Source: Epiperipatus broadwayi
Lineage: Eukaryota; Onychophora; Udeonychophora; Euonychophora; Peripatidae
Assembly (NCBI GenBank): GCA_028023455.1
Contig: JAQFVV010000208.1
Coordinates: 498,001 to 562,000, forward strand
Direction of reading: 5' to 3'
DNA: 64,000 nt
The notes below the pieces were generated by a model that was not told the DNA's origin, did not search any database, and saw nothing but the letters and a program-made list of their open reading frames with translations. Shown here piece after piece: positions 1-12,344 of this stretch. Both the position numbers and the translations under genes were made by a program. Positions within the stretch are counted from its first letter, which is position 1; every line of letters starts with the position of its first letter.

Positions 1-732
1 TAAATAGCCTGAGATAGAACTGGAAACAATTACAAATTTTATAATGCATTAATTTCCTGTATTAAGAACTAATCACGCAAACTTTAAACTGGCAACAATG
101 CGTAAATAAATTAATTTAATGAAATAAAGTTTGAACAAACCAGCTAATCATATCAACTGATACATACTTTAAAATAATATCGGTCTTGGGTTTGGTATTA
201 TATGGAATGGATTTAATACATTATATTGGAATAATAACAGTAACTTGTTGATGGTTAACAAATGGGTCATTGACGCCATGAAACAATTATGTTAGGAATA
301 CGATGTTAAAATAGTAAGATGTAAGTTACAATCAATTTGATTGGTTACTTATTTAAACATTTTTTTGAATAATTAATTTATTTTATTTCTAGTTAAGGAT
401 TACTCTGGGTGTTTTTATGCAATGATAAAGTGGCTTACTCTTCAACGGAAGATCTATGCATCATGTCCCAGCTACTTCATTTTTAATATACAAACTTCAT
501 ATTAACAGGTAAATAATAAACCTGTCTATTTCTTTTTCTCTAAATCATTTGTTATGATGTTATAATTGCAGATACTGCAATTCAATGTCTGCAAATAATA
601 TCCTAAATTCATCATTTCTGATGCTTTAACTTTTGAATTCCCTAAAAATAAACTATTTGATTATTTATTATTTTTAGTTAAGCATTATATGAGTAAGAAT
701 GACTTTAAATGATTATATAGTAAATAAAAAAT
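1..732. other. AT-rich stretch, no feature seen
   Basis: No coding region, RNA gene or clear repeat is visible before the LINE-A fragment that starts near 733. Confidence 0.5.
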
Positions 733-1462
733 GGCTGCAGAAAGAAATGTAGTTATTGATTGAAAGGAGGATCTTAGTTTTTCTTTTGCGATTTAAAGCA
801 GAACAAACCCCTAATATCCATTCTATATGTTCTTGTTATGTCAGCTAACATATTCTTAATATCCATTCCATATCTTTTTTTTCAGTGTAGTTGTTATTAT
901 CATGTGATTATTCATAAGATAAATGAATATTTTATGAGTTTCACATCAATAAGCATTCAAAGATGGGTGAGTTTACAAAATTTTTTAAATTTGAATTTAA
1001 GATCAAGAAATATCATGGTCTTTTTTCACAAGTTGCTTGATGGAGAGATTTCTATTGTGTCTAAATATTTTTTTCTTATATTTACCTTGGTCAGATTTAT
1101 TACTACAGATAGAAACATAATGGATGAAATCAATCACAGAATTAAACTTGTTTGGAGTGCTTTTGGCAGAAATAACTTAAGGATAAGAGAACAAATAGGT
1201 GTTAGTGCATCTTTGAAAGTGTTGTTGGGATGGAAAAATTTCTAAAAGAGATTATAATAGATGGATAGTTGAAATCTTAAATTGGATTCCAAGAGATTGT
1301 AAAAGATCCAGAAAGAGTCCACATGATGGATGGATGGATGGATGAAATAAGGAAATATGTGGGGTGATGTGGAAAAAAGAGGCTGAAAATCAAAGAAGAT
1401 GGATTAAATTTTTAGAGACATTCATTCTGCAGTACACTGATAATGGTTGACAATGATGATGA
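733..1462 (+). mobile_element. Internally deleted LINE-A (RTE-type) mini-copy
   Basis: The first 350 bases match, with many changes, the 5' untranslated region of the near-intact LINE-A at 42848-46130, starting with the same GGCTGCAGAAAG tip. Around 1080 the sequence jumps to the 3' part of the LINE-A coding region (YLGQIINTDGN region) and then runs, with a second internal gap near 1180, to the LINE-A 3' end and its TGATGATGA tail at about 1450-1462. Endonuclease and most of the reverse transcriptase are missing. It has both ends of a 3.28-kb element in about 730 bases. It could be a single deletion or a copy of a non-autonomous LINE-A derivative. It encodes nothing functional. Confidence 0.75.
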
Positions 1463-1473
1463 TTTACAAACCT

Positions 1474-4212
1474 GACCAATAAAACTAAATTATGAGTCAT
1501 TTCCAGAACACTGAAAAATCACTAGTCAAGGGAGCAGCTAGTGGTCAAAAGCTGATAATGATCAAGATCCCTTGATTGAAGATCCAAATATACAATCATG
1601 ACAGACAAAACTAAATTATGGCTCTTATTTCCAGAACACTATAAAATCACTAATCAAGGAATCAACTAGTGGTCGAAAGTTTAGAATGATCAAGATTCCT
1701 TAATTGCAGATCGAAATTACCATTACAGTGATAATTTTATATTTAGATACCTATAACTGCAGATCACTTTCAATTGAAACAAGATTGTATGAATTGGAAG
1801 AACTATTTAATACTAAATGGGTATTATTAGAGTTTGTGAAATTAAGGAAAAAGATAATGAGACAATCAATTTAAAAAGTAGACAAATTTTGGAATCACAA
1901 GTGGAATGAGATTTACTATAAACAAAAGTAGTAGAACAGCATTATGGAGATTGATGTTCAATGAAAGATATCAAATGCACATAATTCAAATGTATGACCT
2001 AATGTGATAAAGAAATAAAGGATTTTTATAAGTATGCTCAAAATAATTTTTATCAAACGAATCAAGATTTTAAAATTGCTATGAGATTTTAATGGCAGAA
2101 TTGATCAATGATTAAAGGAGAAAAGTACTTTGGATAAATTTAGTAGGATACAGATTTGCGGATTTCAGCACAAAAAGAAAATTATATGTAATAAATTCTT
2201 TCTTTGATTAAAAAAAATCATAAATGGAAACGGACCTGAAAAAGTATAGAATTGGATTATATTTTAATTAATGGAAAAAAATATATTTCAAGATAATATT
2301 TTTAATAGATTCAATCAAGGAAGTGATAATCGATTAGTGAGTATAATTAATGCATAAATAGCGAAACAAAGACAATCTAGAAAGTCAACTGATGTTTGAA
2401 TCTTCTGAAACTCTTCAATTTACGGAATTAAAACGAACAGATCGTTCTAAAATATTTAACCGATTTTGAAGATGCTCCAGATTTGATTGAAACAATAAGA
2501 CAATTGATATTCTACTGAAAATTGCAAGAAAGATAGCAGATATAAAAAAGCTTCAATTTATCAGTAAAATACTACTAAGACACGACATATGATTTTTTTT
2601 TTTGATAATTCATTAAGAAGAAATGAATATCTAGAGTTTGTAAAATGGTACAAAAAAGAATTAATAATGATATAAAAAAATATATAACTATGAATTAGCA
2701 AGAAAAACTATAAAAGATGTCTTGATAAAAGAAACACGACTGTCTCTAAAATAAAAATAAAAGAAATAAAATTATTACTGAAAAAGATTACATCATATGT
2801 TCGAATTTCAAGTATTTTAAATAAGAAAGTGAAGCATATAACTAAATCTATAACAAAGGGGGATAAGAGTAAAAAATGATGAAATTATTATTAATATTTA
2901 AAACGAAGCAAGTGAGAAATAGAAAAGTTCGGAAAGCACATACCAAATGTCTATATCGAAAAAATGTACTAAGTGATTTAAAGAATGCAGAAGTATTAAC
3001 ATTTAAAAAAAGTGACAAAGAACCTAACATTAGAAATTGTAGGTCTATCCATCTTCTATCAGCGTCATACATAATCTTTACAAGATAATTACAACTCATC
3101 TACAGAGAACTTTGAATTCGAAACAAGGGCAAAAGAACAAGATGGATTTTAAAGTAAATAAGTTACCGAAAAGATCTTTGAATACAAATTGCCATTATGT
3201 TTTGGAATTGGAGCTTCAAAAAAAGCATTTCATTTTATAAGCATTTTCATGGTGATCAAAAATTTGGTTAACAAATTATAGACCCTATAATCTAAAGAAT
3301 ATTTATCAAAAGGCTATTGCAGTGATTAGACTATATAGTAGTACTAAGATTATCATTGAGAAGAGTACATCTCCAAAACTTTCTACAATTACAGGGGATT
3401 TGAACACAGACTTTCAAGCTTCTTTCAGCTATCCACTCCATCTTATATAAATGATAAATATGATCACATACATGTGAAAAAAATAATGTGATCATGTGTA
3501 TCACTTATATAAGATAGAGTAGACGGCTGAAAGAAGCTTGAAAGTCTATGTTCAAACCCTCTATAATTACATCTTAAAGTTCAGTATTTACAATAAGGCT
3601 AAAAAGAGTACAGTGATGTCAGTATATTTTTTCAGAGGAAAATAAATCATGAATTAGAAAAAGTAACTATTAAAAATACTTTGATAAAATTACTAATACA
3701 GATGGAAATATAATGGATGAAATTAATCAAAGAATTAAACTTAAATGGACTCTTTTGATTAAAAAACTAAATTATAGTAAAAAATATATATTTGTATGGG
3801 TTTGCGAAAAGATTTTTGTTGTTTAACAGTTCTTACTTATGAATCTAAGATTTAGTTACTTAATAGAAGAGCCATACAGAGAGATTCGATTACAGAGTGG
3901 TCTAAAGAAAAAGAGTTCAAAAATTAAATACATCGCACTGACATCATTAAAAAAATTAAGAGACGGAACTATAGCTGATGTGGACATATTTCTAGAAAAG
4001 GTAATAAATTGACAATAAAAATCTTAAATTGAATTCCACAAGATTCTAAAAGACTTAGAAACAAGTGGCATATAAGATGAATGGATGAAATAAGTTTGCT
4101 GGTGCGATATGGAAAAAAGAGGCTAGGAATCGGGAAACTGAATTAAATCCAGAGACATCTTCGTTCTACAGTGAATCGATAATGATTGAAAGTGATGACG
4201 TTGATAATGAAT
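1474..4212 (+). pseudogene. Old, heavily decayed LINE-A (RTE-type) relic
   Basis: Homology to LINE-A can be followed in order: the MTDK start region (near 1599), the TYNCRSL endonuclease start (near 1745), the linker, the reverse-transcriptase region around 2920-3080 and 3640-3720, and the 3' end with a TGATGA-like tail at about 4195-4212. It is riddled with stops, frameshifts and deletions, so it is much older than the copies at 42.8 and 56.7 kb. The 5' segment is tandemly duplicated with a period of about 125 bases (1474-1598 and 1599-1723). A foldback element is inserted at 3399-3556. No function is retained. Confidence 0.75.
3394..3558. mobile_element. Foldback (hairpin) insertion inside LINE-A relic
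   Basis: Two 71-base arms (3399-3469 and 3486-3556) are inverted copies of each other with few mismatches, separated by a 16-base loop. The insertion interrupts LINE-A sequence that reads continuously on both sides. An 11-base near-repeat (CTACAATTACA and CTATAATTACA) flanks it, as expected for a target duplication. The arm tips contain GTTCAAATCCC on one strand, which resembles a tRNA B box, so the source may be a tRNA-derived SINE copied head to head. A similar tip starts the hairpin at 24937. Confidence 0.7.
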
Positions 4213-6119
4213 AAAGAAAAACTTTAGATGATTGAAATATATAATATTTATAAAGAATGAATTAACTGAGATACTAAAAAAATAATTCAAAAAAGGAAAG
4301 TTGAGAAGTTTGTACAGATGGAAATAAAGATATAGAAGAATCTGGAACATGAAGTATTGGAATAGTTTGATGAATTAATATAAAGGATAGAAGTTCCAAA
4401 TGAGTCAGACTATTAAACCATTAAATCCACATGCAAAAACAATTAAAAGTAGGACCAAATAAACAAATAATCAAAAAAAGAGAATTATATATATTGTACC
4501 GGGTCTAACCGCTGAAACCACCTACTTATATGTATATATAAGTTTTGGCCAGTTTCAAACTCCTTCATAATACATTTATAATTTTATAAAGGTTACGTGA
4601 ACACTTCGAGCAAAATGGGAGATCTTATTGATAGCTTTTAACTATCAATAATGGCCCATCTCGGCTGCTAGATTCAAACCCCTACTATCCAAACACTATA
4701 CTCCGGGTGCCAACTATCTATTCAAAAGAATAAACAACGTCTTTGGTCTGTAGGCTCATAATCCAGCACTCGAAACCATCCCATAAACTAGCCCAGTCTA
4801 ATTTTAATCAGTAATAAATTATACAAAATTAGTGGTGGAAAGAATTAATAAAAGGTTGGTAAAAAGAATTGACCGACAAATAAAGTTTAAGTTTTAAAGA
4901 CAATTTATTAACTAACATTAAATAATTTTAAACATTCTATAAATTTAAATATAATACACACACATTTTAAATTAACATTTCTAGGCTAGTTTAGATATTC
5001 TTGTAGATTTTAATAATAGAACACTGGTATTTATCTAATTTACCTAATAACACTGATAGAATGATCACGCACATATTAACTCATAACAATAAAGCATTAA
5101 TAGCATTTGAAACTTAAACACACATATTAATAGTTCATTTTATGTATGCTAAGAGTTCATATAATTTGAATCTTGAATATTTACGGATTACAGCAGTGGC
5201 TACTACGTATAAATGATAATAAATAAATGTTTACCTAGGATTTTTGGGAATGGAGATATTGCTTTTTGTTGGCTGCTTCTGCTGCTTCTGATGGATTATA
5301 TCTAACCGGTTAGATTTGGACGTTTCTTGAAGAGATTTTTATGCGAATCAATTTGTTTTATTTTGAAGACAGTTGAACGTTTGACGGAGGATTTCTGTGT
5401 TGTTATGCAGACATTATTTCTCAGGCAGGTTTTGATGATTTTGTTGGACTAAAAAGGCTGGAGCACAAGCGTATATTTCCAAAAGCTTTTCAGCACTGCA
5501 TTTCTGTAAACAAGACTGACACTGCAAAACTAGACTGAAACTGCAAACTCAAACTAGACTGAATGTCCGATAAAAATCTAGCTATTTATATCTGTGAATG
5601 GTTTTTGTTTTAATATCCTCTGGCAAATGGTGCAATAGGTGTTGTCGAAATTCCTTTAGATTAATCCTATGATAAGTGTTTTTTGATTGATTGTTTAATT
5701 AGTAGTAGCTATTTCAAAACGTGTTGTTTTCATATCTTTAATTAGTAGCGCATCGCTGTGTTTTTTTTTTTAAATACATTTTTCATTTATTTATAATATT
5801 TAATACTAATACATTTTTTTTTTACATTCGCATGCACATATATAATTTTACTCTACACATCAAAACTAGTTTTAAGATTATTTTTCTTCTTTAATTTAAA
5901 TGAAGAGATTTATATATATATATTTTTAAAGCTTTTAAATTGTATTTCACTAATAATAATAAACTCTTTACTTCCTTTTTATAAAACCTTCAGTTTAACT
6001 TTAAGAAAACCTCCTTCCCACTTTAAATCAATGATTTTTCAACTTTTATTTCAACTCTTTTACGGAAGATTTTTTTGTTTTAATAATTTTTTTATGACAA
6101 AATTATTTTATATACATGT
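4213..6119. other. AT-rich stretch with possible old LTR pieces
   Basis: No gene is seen. A TGTACCGGGTC tip at 4496 follows an AT-dinucleotide run, as the LTR starts at 9123 and 33877 do, so it may be the edge of another LTR. The segment 4850-4930 (GGTTGGTAAAAAG onward) has a diverged match at 18770-18870. The segment near 5228-5300, read on the minus strand, shares an AATCCTAGGTAAACATT block and an AGAAGCAGCAGAAG block with the young LTR near 34918-34960. No second LTR end was identified. Confidence 0.35.
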
Positions 6120-6522
6120 TGTAACGGTCAGAAAACGTGTGACTCATAAACATAGTGCAGAATTCGACCACCATACAGAACAGCAGCACCATCGAGTAGC
6201 GAAGCCACCCGTGGTACTGAGTTCGAACATAGTTTATCGGTTCCACAATACAATCCACGAAACAATGCATCTGATGTGACATTAGTAAATATTTCCTTAG
6301 GCACGGTGGTCAGGGATATGCAAGAGACTCATGATTTTATTCTCGAGTTAGCCAATAATCAAACTAATATTAGTTAAACATTCATATTTACATAATCGAG
6401 GAAATATTATATAGAATGGGTATCGAATAAATGAAACGTAACTGCAGACATATAGTTTAAAATTATTTATTAATACATTTTAATCAAATCATTTACTAAT
6501 AATATTTTAGGGGTTCAAAGCT

Positions 6523-6738
6523 TCAGTAGCGGAATTTGCGACATGATTATATTTTAAAGAATACATTTATTTATTTAGACATTATTGCATATTGAGGATT
6601 TCAGTAGCGGTATTTCCGATACTATAAGGTTTACAAAAGGAATACATTTATTTGTTTAGACATTATTTTATCTTGAGGACTCAGTAGTGGTATTTCCGAT
6701 ACTGTAATGTTTACAAAGGGAATTCACTTATTTGAAGG
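6523..6738 (+). repeat. Tandem repeat, 78-80 bp unit, 2.7 copies
   Basis: Units start at 6523, 6601 and 6681, each opening TCAGTAG(C/T)GG(T/A)ATTT and followed by a shared ATACATTTATTT block. The last unit is partial. Confidence 0.8.
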
Positions 6739-7043
6739 CTTAATCTAGCTACCTAAAATTCTCGAGCAAGTATTTCTAATGCATGCCTTGGGGAATTTAT
6801 ACCTTTGCAATGCAAGAGTCTAAAGTAAGATTTAAGAGTGGCGGCGGACATATATTTATTTAATTAAAATATTTATTTATAACTAAGGGCAAACATTTAT
6901 TTGAGAGTGAATTATGAAGATAATGCAGAGGCGGAGTGATATATAGAATAATAAAATGAAGTAAAGGAACATGTGGTACGCTTTAGAAAGGCGATATGAA
7001 ATGGCAGTATATCGAAACTGCAAGGCCGCGAATGGGTTTATAA

Positions 7044-7250
7044 GAATGTCGGGCTGGTCTCTGGGACAAGCGGTACGTGGCGCAATTTGCCGGCCAGCTG
7101 CATGACATTTTCAAATCCTACAGGAGCACCTATTATGCCCGCTTGTGTAGGACGACTGGGGTTAATTTCAACCCTGAAGAATCCGGAAAGTTCATGGCGG
7201 AATGGGTCATCGCATCTCTAAAACGTAACACATGTATACTGTATAAATGA
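7044..7250 (+). other. GC-rich open frame of 68 codons, unknown
   Basis: Between a TAA at 7041 and a TGA at 7248 one frame is open and reads like real protein (for example GLWDKRYVAQFAGQL and STYYARLC), in a patch far richer in GC than its flanks. There is no in-frame ATG near its start. It could be a fragment of a retroelement gag, a captured gene piece or an exon: an AG lies at 7042-7043 and a GT near 7224. I do not recognise the family. Confidence 0.3.
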
Positions 7251-7448
7251 TTATGATGAGATTTAAATAGATTTCTGACTCGGCCCTACATTACCAACAT
7301 TTACTAAAGAACTCTGGCGACTCTCAAAGAAATGTGATTTTCTAGAATTATTCATTAGATTTAATAAACACAAAACATATATATACTGGGAGTTATTACA
7401 ACTAATATGCCAGCCATTTGCGAAGTAGTAGACCCTGAATTACAATAA

Positions 7449-7542
7449 ATGATGCACTGAATGCGTGTCGATTTATATGAAAGTGAAATTATTAAGGAAA
7501 GTAAATATTAATGAAAATTTGACACGCATTCATTGTTTCAAG
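7449..7542. repeat. Short imperfect inverted repeat
   Basis: Arms of about 30 bases around GAATGCGTGTC (7449-7485) and GACACGCATTC (7508-7540) are inverted copies. It may be a small foldback. Confidence 0.5.
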
Positions 7543-9122
7543 CGATCAAAGATTTAAACTTTGAAAATTGAGACAATTATGAGCATGCAATAATTAAATG
7601 ATAACTATAGATAAAAATGTAGATTATAGAAATGTGCACCCAAGAAAGATAGAGTGAGGTAAGCTAGATTATTAGAGAAATTTACACATTAAATTAATTA
7701 TTCAATTTTAGTTATACAAATGATAGTTTTTACATTTTACAATTTAGATAAGTAGTATGAAGAAAAGCTATAGCATATTATTAGAGTACTCTAGAGTTTG
7801 AACACAGACAGGTACCTGTTTTATAAGAAGTTTTCTGATTCCATTAATTTAGCAGCAAAAAGTTCACGAGTGGCAAGTCTTTCTTGTATTTAGATATTCA
7901 TTTAATTTCATGGCAGCAGCAGCTTTCTCATTCATTTCAGGCAGCAGATCTTCATGGTGAATTTATGATGGGCAATGAAAGTTCGGCATCTGATAGGCCA
8001 TCTCCCAATGGAGAATAATCTAGGTGCTTTACTCGGTCATACCTTGGCAGGAACAAATTATTTTATTATTTTTGGAGACTCTCAGTGATCGAGAGCAAAG
8101 CTAAAGTTTTAGTGAATGTCTCCAGCAAGTCTAAGATGGCCTCTTTTCTTATCTTGATCTCTCACATTTTTTTGTTAAGATATTTTAGGTTCTACTTAAT
8201 CTGCCCTGAGGATAATCAATGCATTTTGTTGGTTTTTAATTAAAGAAAGCTGCCGTTCTATTGTTTACATTTTACATTTACTAATTATACTTTGGGGAAT
8301 TTTTCTTTAATTAATCTAATATCTATCACTGACCGATGCTTTTCAATTTCAAAGACAAAAAGGGAACATAAGATTATTTTAACTTTTAATTAAATATTTC
8401 ATCAGATTTTTTTAGAATTATTATTAAACGAAATTTAAACAAAGCAATAAATACGAACTTTATAATCCAAAATAAATGTTTAAATTTATACAAAATTATA
8501 TAACTAAAAGAAATCTAAATTATACTATTTTATCCCTATTTATTGCGTTTAATTTGAGATCGAAATGTGTGCATGTTTATGCTGAATTCTACATATATTT
8601 ATACATTTTTAATATTGTTACACACACAATTCGATATCAAAATTTTAAATTTGGGTGGGATAGACCGGTCAGTGAGAGACGACAGAAAAAGGTGAAACTT
8701 AAGATTCGAATACGAATCTTACTGTTTCAATGTGCCAATTTGGCCTTGGCACAATATATATATATATATATATATATTGTTTTACAATATATATATAAGG
8801 GACTTGAACTCGAACTTTCAATCTCCCTACATCTATCCAATCTATTTTATACTATTGATACACATAGCCACATACATGCGAAAAAATAAATGATTTCCAA
8901 TACATGTACTTGATGCTGAACCAGCACTCATCAAATGGTCCAGATCACCATCTCCCACACATATATACAATCATTGCTCGGTTTTACATTAAGATAGCAA
9001 ATCTTTAAACTTTAATGGACAAGCTTCAATCTTTTCCACTCTCCAACTTTTCAGCCATCCATTTTTTAACATTAATTTTAGTACAGACAATACACATATA
9101 TTTAAATATTATATATATATAT
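7543..9122. other. AT-rich stretch; AT microsatellite and SINE-like tip
   Basis: No gene is seen. An (AT)n run lies at about 8753-8779. At 8799-8817 a GGGACTTGAAC segment, read on the minus strand as GTTCAAGTCCC, matches a tRNA-type B box. It resembles the arm tips at 3399 and 24937, so a decayed SINE-like repeat may lie at 8799-8890. Confidence 0.4.
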
Positions 9123-11497
9123 TGTAACGGGCACATATGTACGTTACATTGTTTTTTTTATTAGTAAACATAAAAATAAAAGTTTGCAAATAAAACTTCC
9201 TTTTTAAGAATTAAAAATTGAAAATTAAAATTCTATACTAAACTCATATATGTAAAATCGCACAGATGAAAAAAATTATTAAAATAAAACTTTATTAAAA
9301 ATAGAAAAGGTATTTTAAAAACAAAAACTTAAAAAGATTTGGAGATAAAAATACATCTTTAAGTTTGAAAACAAATTAATTGGTGTTATTGAAAAATGGA
9401 AATGATTGTTTTAATTAGTTAAATGTAAAATAGCCTTGGGCATTTAAATGTATAAGCAACAGTCAGATAGGAGAGAAAAACAATGGAATCAGACCTCAGC
9501 GAAAGGACCATCACATCGATGACATAATGTCAATTGAATCTTTAAAATTAATATAAAAGGAAAAGTTTGGAAATTATTAGATAGTTATTATTAAGAGTGG
9601 TGATATGTATTAGTGCGGAGTTGAAGGAGAAGGGATTGAAAAGACGCACTCTTCAATCCCTTCAGTTTTGTTAAAAAAAAAAAATGACATCGTTTTTTCT
9701 ACATTAAGGACCAACTAAACTAAAAGACCTCTGGATAAATAAAAAACAACGGCTAACTGGATACCAATATCTATTTAGGATGGCGTGGGAATTCACGTTC
9801 AAATGGCAAGCCACGGATAAAGCTGGACAGAGAAGGGATTGAAAAGACGCACTCTTCAATCCCTTCAGTTTTGTTAAAAAAAAAACAAATGACATCGTTT
9901 TTTCTACATTAAGGACCAACTAAACTAAAAGACCTCTGGATAAATAAAAAACAATGGCTAACTGGATACCAATATCTATTTAGGATGGCATGGGAATTCA
10001 CGTTCAAATGGCAAGCCACGGATAAAGCTGGACATTTTAAAAATTGTAAGAACTTTAGATAATTCATGAACATTAAATTAAAAACTTTCCATATTTAAAA
10101 AAATAGAAATAGATTCCTATCTGACCAAACTAAATTATTTATTAATTAGTTATAATTTTATTTGATGTATTTCTTTTTTGTAAAATCGTTTCCATTTTTT
10201 TTTTTTTTGTTCTTTAAGTTTTATTTATGATTTTTGTTTTGCGATAAATTAAATTATATAAATGTTAAACTTAAGTTGGGCGTGAATGGCTATATAGATT
10301 TGTAAAGTTATATTAGGGGAGGGTAATCTTAGGTTATTTGTTTTGTAGTTAAATTGGGTCAATGGATTGGATATATTGGTGTAATTAGTAGATGTAGTAC
10401 GAGATTCGCTATGGGCAGAATCGCTTTATACGCCGCACACTTCCTTTTGGCCTATGGAATGCGATTCATAAGTCGGCAAAATGACCGCAGTGCTTTCCTA
10501 TGGAGTTTTTTTTTATTGCTCTTCTTGTCAGATAGATGTAGTATTCCTATCTGACAAGAGGCAATTTCTTCTCTTAACCTTTTGTGCTACCATATTTCAT
10601 ATTATATTGAATGCATCAATATATCAGATGAATTGACATTGGTTTGACTGCGAACTTTTGGCCTAAGGTTAAATAAGGATAGAATATTTTCTTTCAAATG
10701 CAAATCTATGTAGTCTATTCATACTCGACACTCTAAATAAAAATGCATTAAATTTAAGTTGGGTAGAGACGCTTGCATGGGTTCATTACCGTTTAATTAT
10801 GTTTTTGGTTTTCATATTTGATTAAAATGTTTAGACATTTGGTAAATACTGATACCTTACAGTGAGTATCTAAGATGTATTTATGTCAGATGTCTTTTAA
10901 GTTATTGGGGACTTGCGGCATCTTATGATGAATGCCATTGGGTTTCTTATAAATTTCCCTCTGCATTTCCATCAATGACTTTATATTTTGATCGTTTATG
11001 TTTATTTTGAAATGTTTTTGATCGTGTAATCTATGTAACCGATCTATACTCAACAGTAAAAACACATTTTATAAATCCATCTGTGCAAACTTATAAAATT
11101 TAAAATGTAAACTTATAAAAATTAAAATGTAAAATCAAATTCTAAAATCAAGTTAAAATTATAAAGTAAAATAATGTTAAATGTTAAAGTAAACATGCTA
11201 AAATAATAATGTTAAATTTTATATATATGTGCGTAAATAAATGTTTGTATATTAATTACTGGCAGTGGCTTATTTTATTCTTTTTTTAAAATTTATTCTT
11301 AGATAAGAATTTATTATAAAATGTAAATCTCTGCTATTCCAGTGAGCTAGTGACAATGGGCTAATGACTGGAATCAACCAATATATTTTTTTAACTTACG
11401 TATCTGCCTACTTTATAAATTTTTCTAGGTTCAAAAATGCCTAGATGGCGCCCTTGTAGTGCAGATTACGTTAAGCATTCCATTCCGGATTGTTACA
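9123..11497 (+). mobile_element. Solo LTR, about 2.38 kb
   Basis: The element starts TGTAACGG and ends TTGTTACA, giving TG...CA borders with short inverted tips, and it lies between AT-dinucleotide runs on both sides. It has no internal coding region. Its interior and 3' part (for example the GTTTTGTAGTTAAATTGG segment near 10344 and the ATCTGCCTACTTTATAA segment near 11402) match, with divergence, the LTR relic split by the young element (33170-33876 and 41028-41351). This supports a true LTR family. Inside are a 203-bp tandem duplication and a 12-bp perfect inverted repeat (10524-10535 with 10547-10558). Confidence 0.7.
9627..10034 (+). repeat. 203-bp tandem duplication inside solo LTR
   Basis: Units 9627-9829 and 9830-10034 are almost identical, differing at one clear base and in poly-A length. 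Each begins with a hairpin-forming GGGATTGAA...TTCAATCCC pair. The near-identity shows a recent duplication within an otherwise older LTR. Confidence 0.9.
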
Positions 11498-11504
11498 ATA
11501 TATA

Positions 11505-11965
11505 TATGTATGTAATATTCAAATCAATATACTGTATATATTAAAATATATTAAAATTCACATGAATTATAGCTATTTTATTAGAAGTACTTTTGACTAT
11601 ACATCTTGTAGTCTTTATCTACTATATAACATTAAATAATCAAAACACGACATCCTTTTACAATACCCATAGTTCAATTTAGTTTAGTTCATCCGCAATT
11701 CTGTTATTTTAAAATTTGATGATTGCAGATTTATTAACATTTGACGATTTCTTGAAATCAACATAGCCTCTTTTATTTTAGAATTGTGGGAGAACTAAAC
11801 TAAATTGAACTATGGGTATTGTGAAAAAATGTCTCCTTTTGATTATTCAATGTTATATAGTTGATAAAGACTACAGTCTAAAATACTTCTAATAAAATAT
11901 CTATAATTTATGTTTATTTTATTGTATTTTAATATATATATATATTGATTTGAATATTACATATA
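11505..11965. mobile_element. Large foldback element with about 175-bp arms
   Basis: Arms 11505-11690 and 11792-11965 are imperfect inverted copies (for example AGTTCAATTTAGTTTAGTTC against GAACTAAACTAAATTGAACT) around a loop of about 100 bases. It starts a few bases after the solo LTR end at 11497. The loop has no coding capacity. Confidence 0.75.
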
Positions 11966-12344
11966 TTTTGGAAAAAATACAGACATCAAACTTAATTTAT
12001 TACATATATATATACACACACATTCCATCAATTGAGCATACATAAATTCTACCTTCAAATGATTCAAATTATGTATGAATGTATAAACTACTACTCTATT
12101 TCAATATTATCTTTATAGTCTATCAAAATTATAATGAAAGTCAAGGCAACTTATTCAACTTCCGGTACTTGGGTACCAAACCTGCAATGTATGGGGGTTA
12201 GGGGAGTTAAGACCTTTTCACACCCACAATCAACGTGTCATTACATGATGACATCATATTGGAAAAAATAGTCCTATAATGTGATGTTACAGTTGACGTC
12301 ATATCAGACATTTTTCAATGTGTACTTGGATCTTTCTGCGGACG
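11966..12344. other. No gene; isolated CRE-like octamer
   Basis: An AT microsatellite is followed by a slightly less AT-rich segment at 12120-12344. A TGACGTCA octamer lies at 12294-12301. No transcript evidence can be read from sequence, so this is a single motif match only. Confidence 0.25.

Larger units (their letters stand above)
6120..7400 (+). mobile_element. Possible solo LTR (TGTAACGG...ATTACA)
   Basis: The segment begins TGTAACGGTC, like the LTR at 9123, and a plausible end (AGTTATTACA) lies at 7391-7400. It contains a short tandem array and a GC-rich open frame unlike the AT-rich surroundings. No clear target duplication was found, so the borders are tentative. Confidence 0.3.

Noticed and set aside
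8476-8889. 137-codon plus-strand frame
   Set aside because: Runs through an AT microsatellite (YIYIYIYI stretch) and a SINE-like segment; not a plausible protein.
12294-12301. TGACGTCA as a functional CRE
   Set aside because: Single octamer with no promoter or gene nearby.
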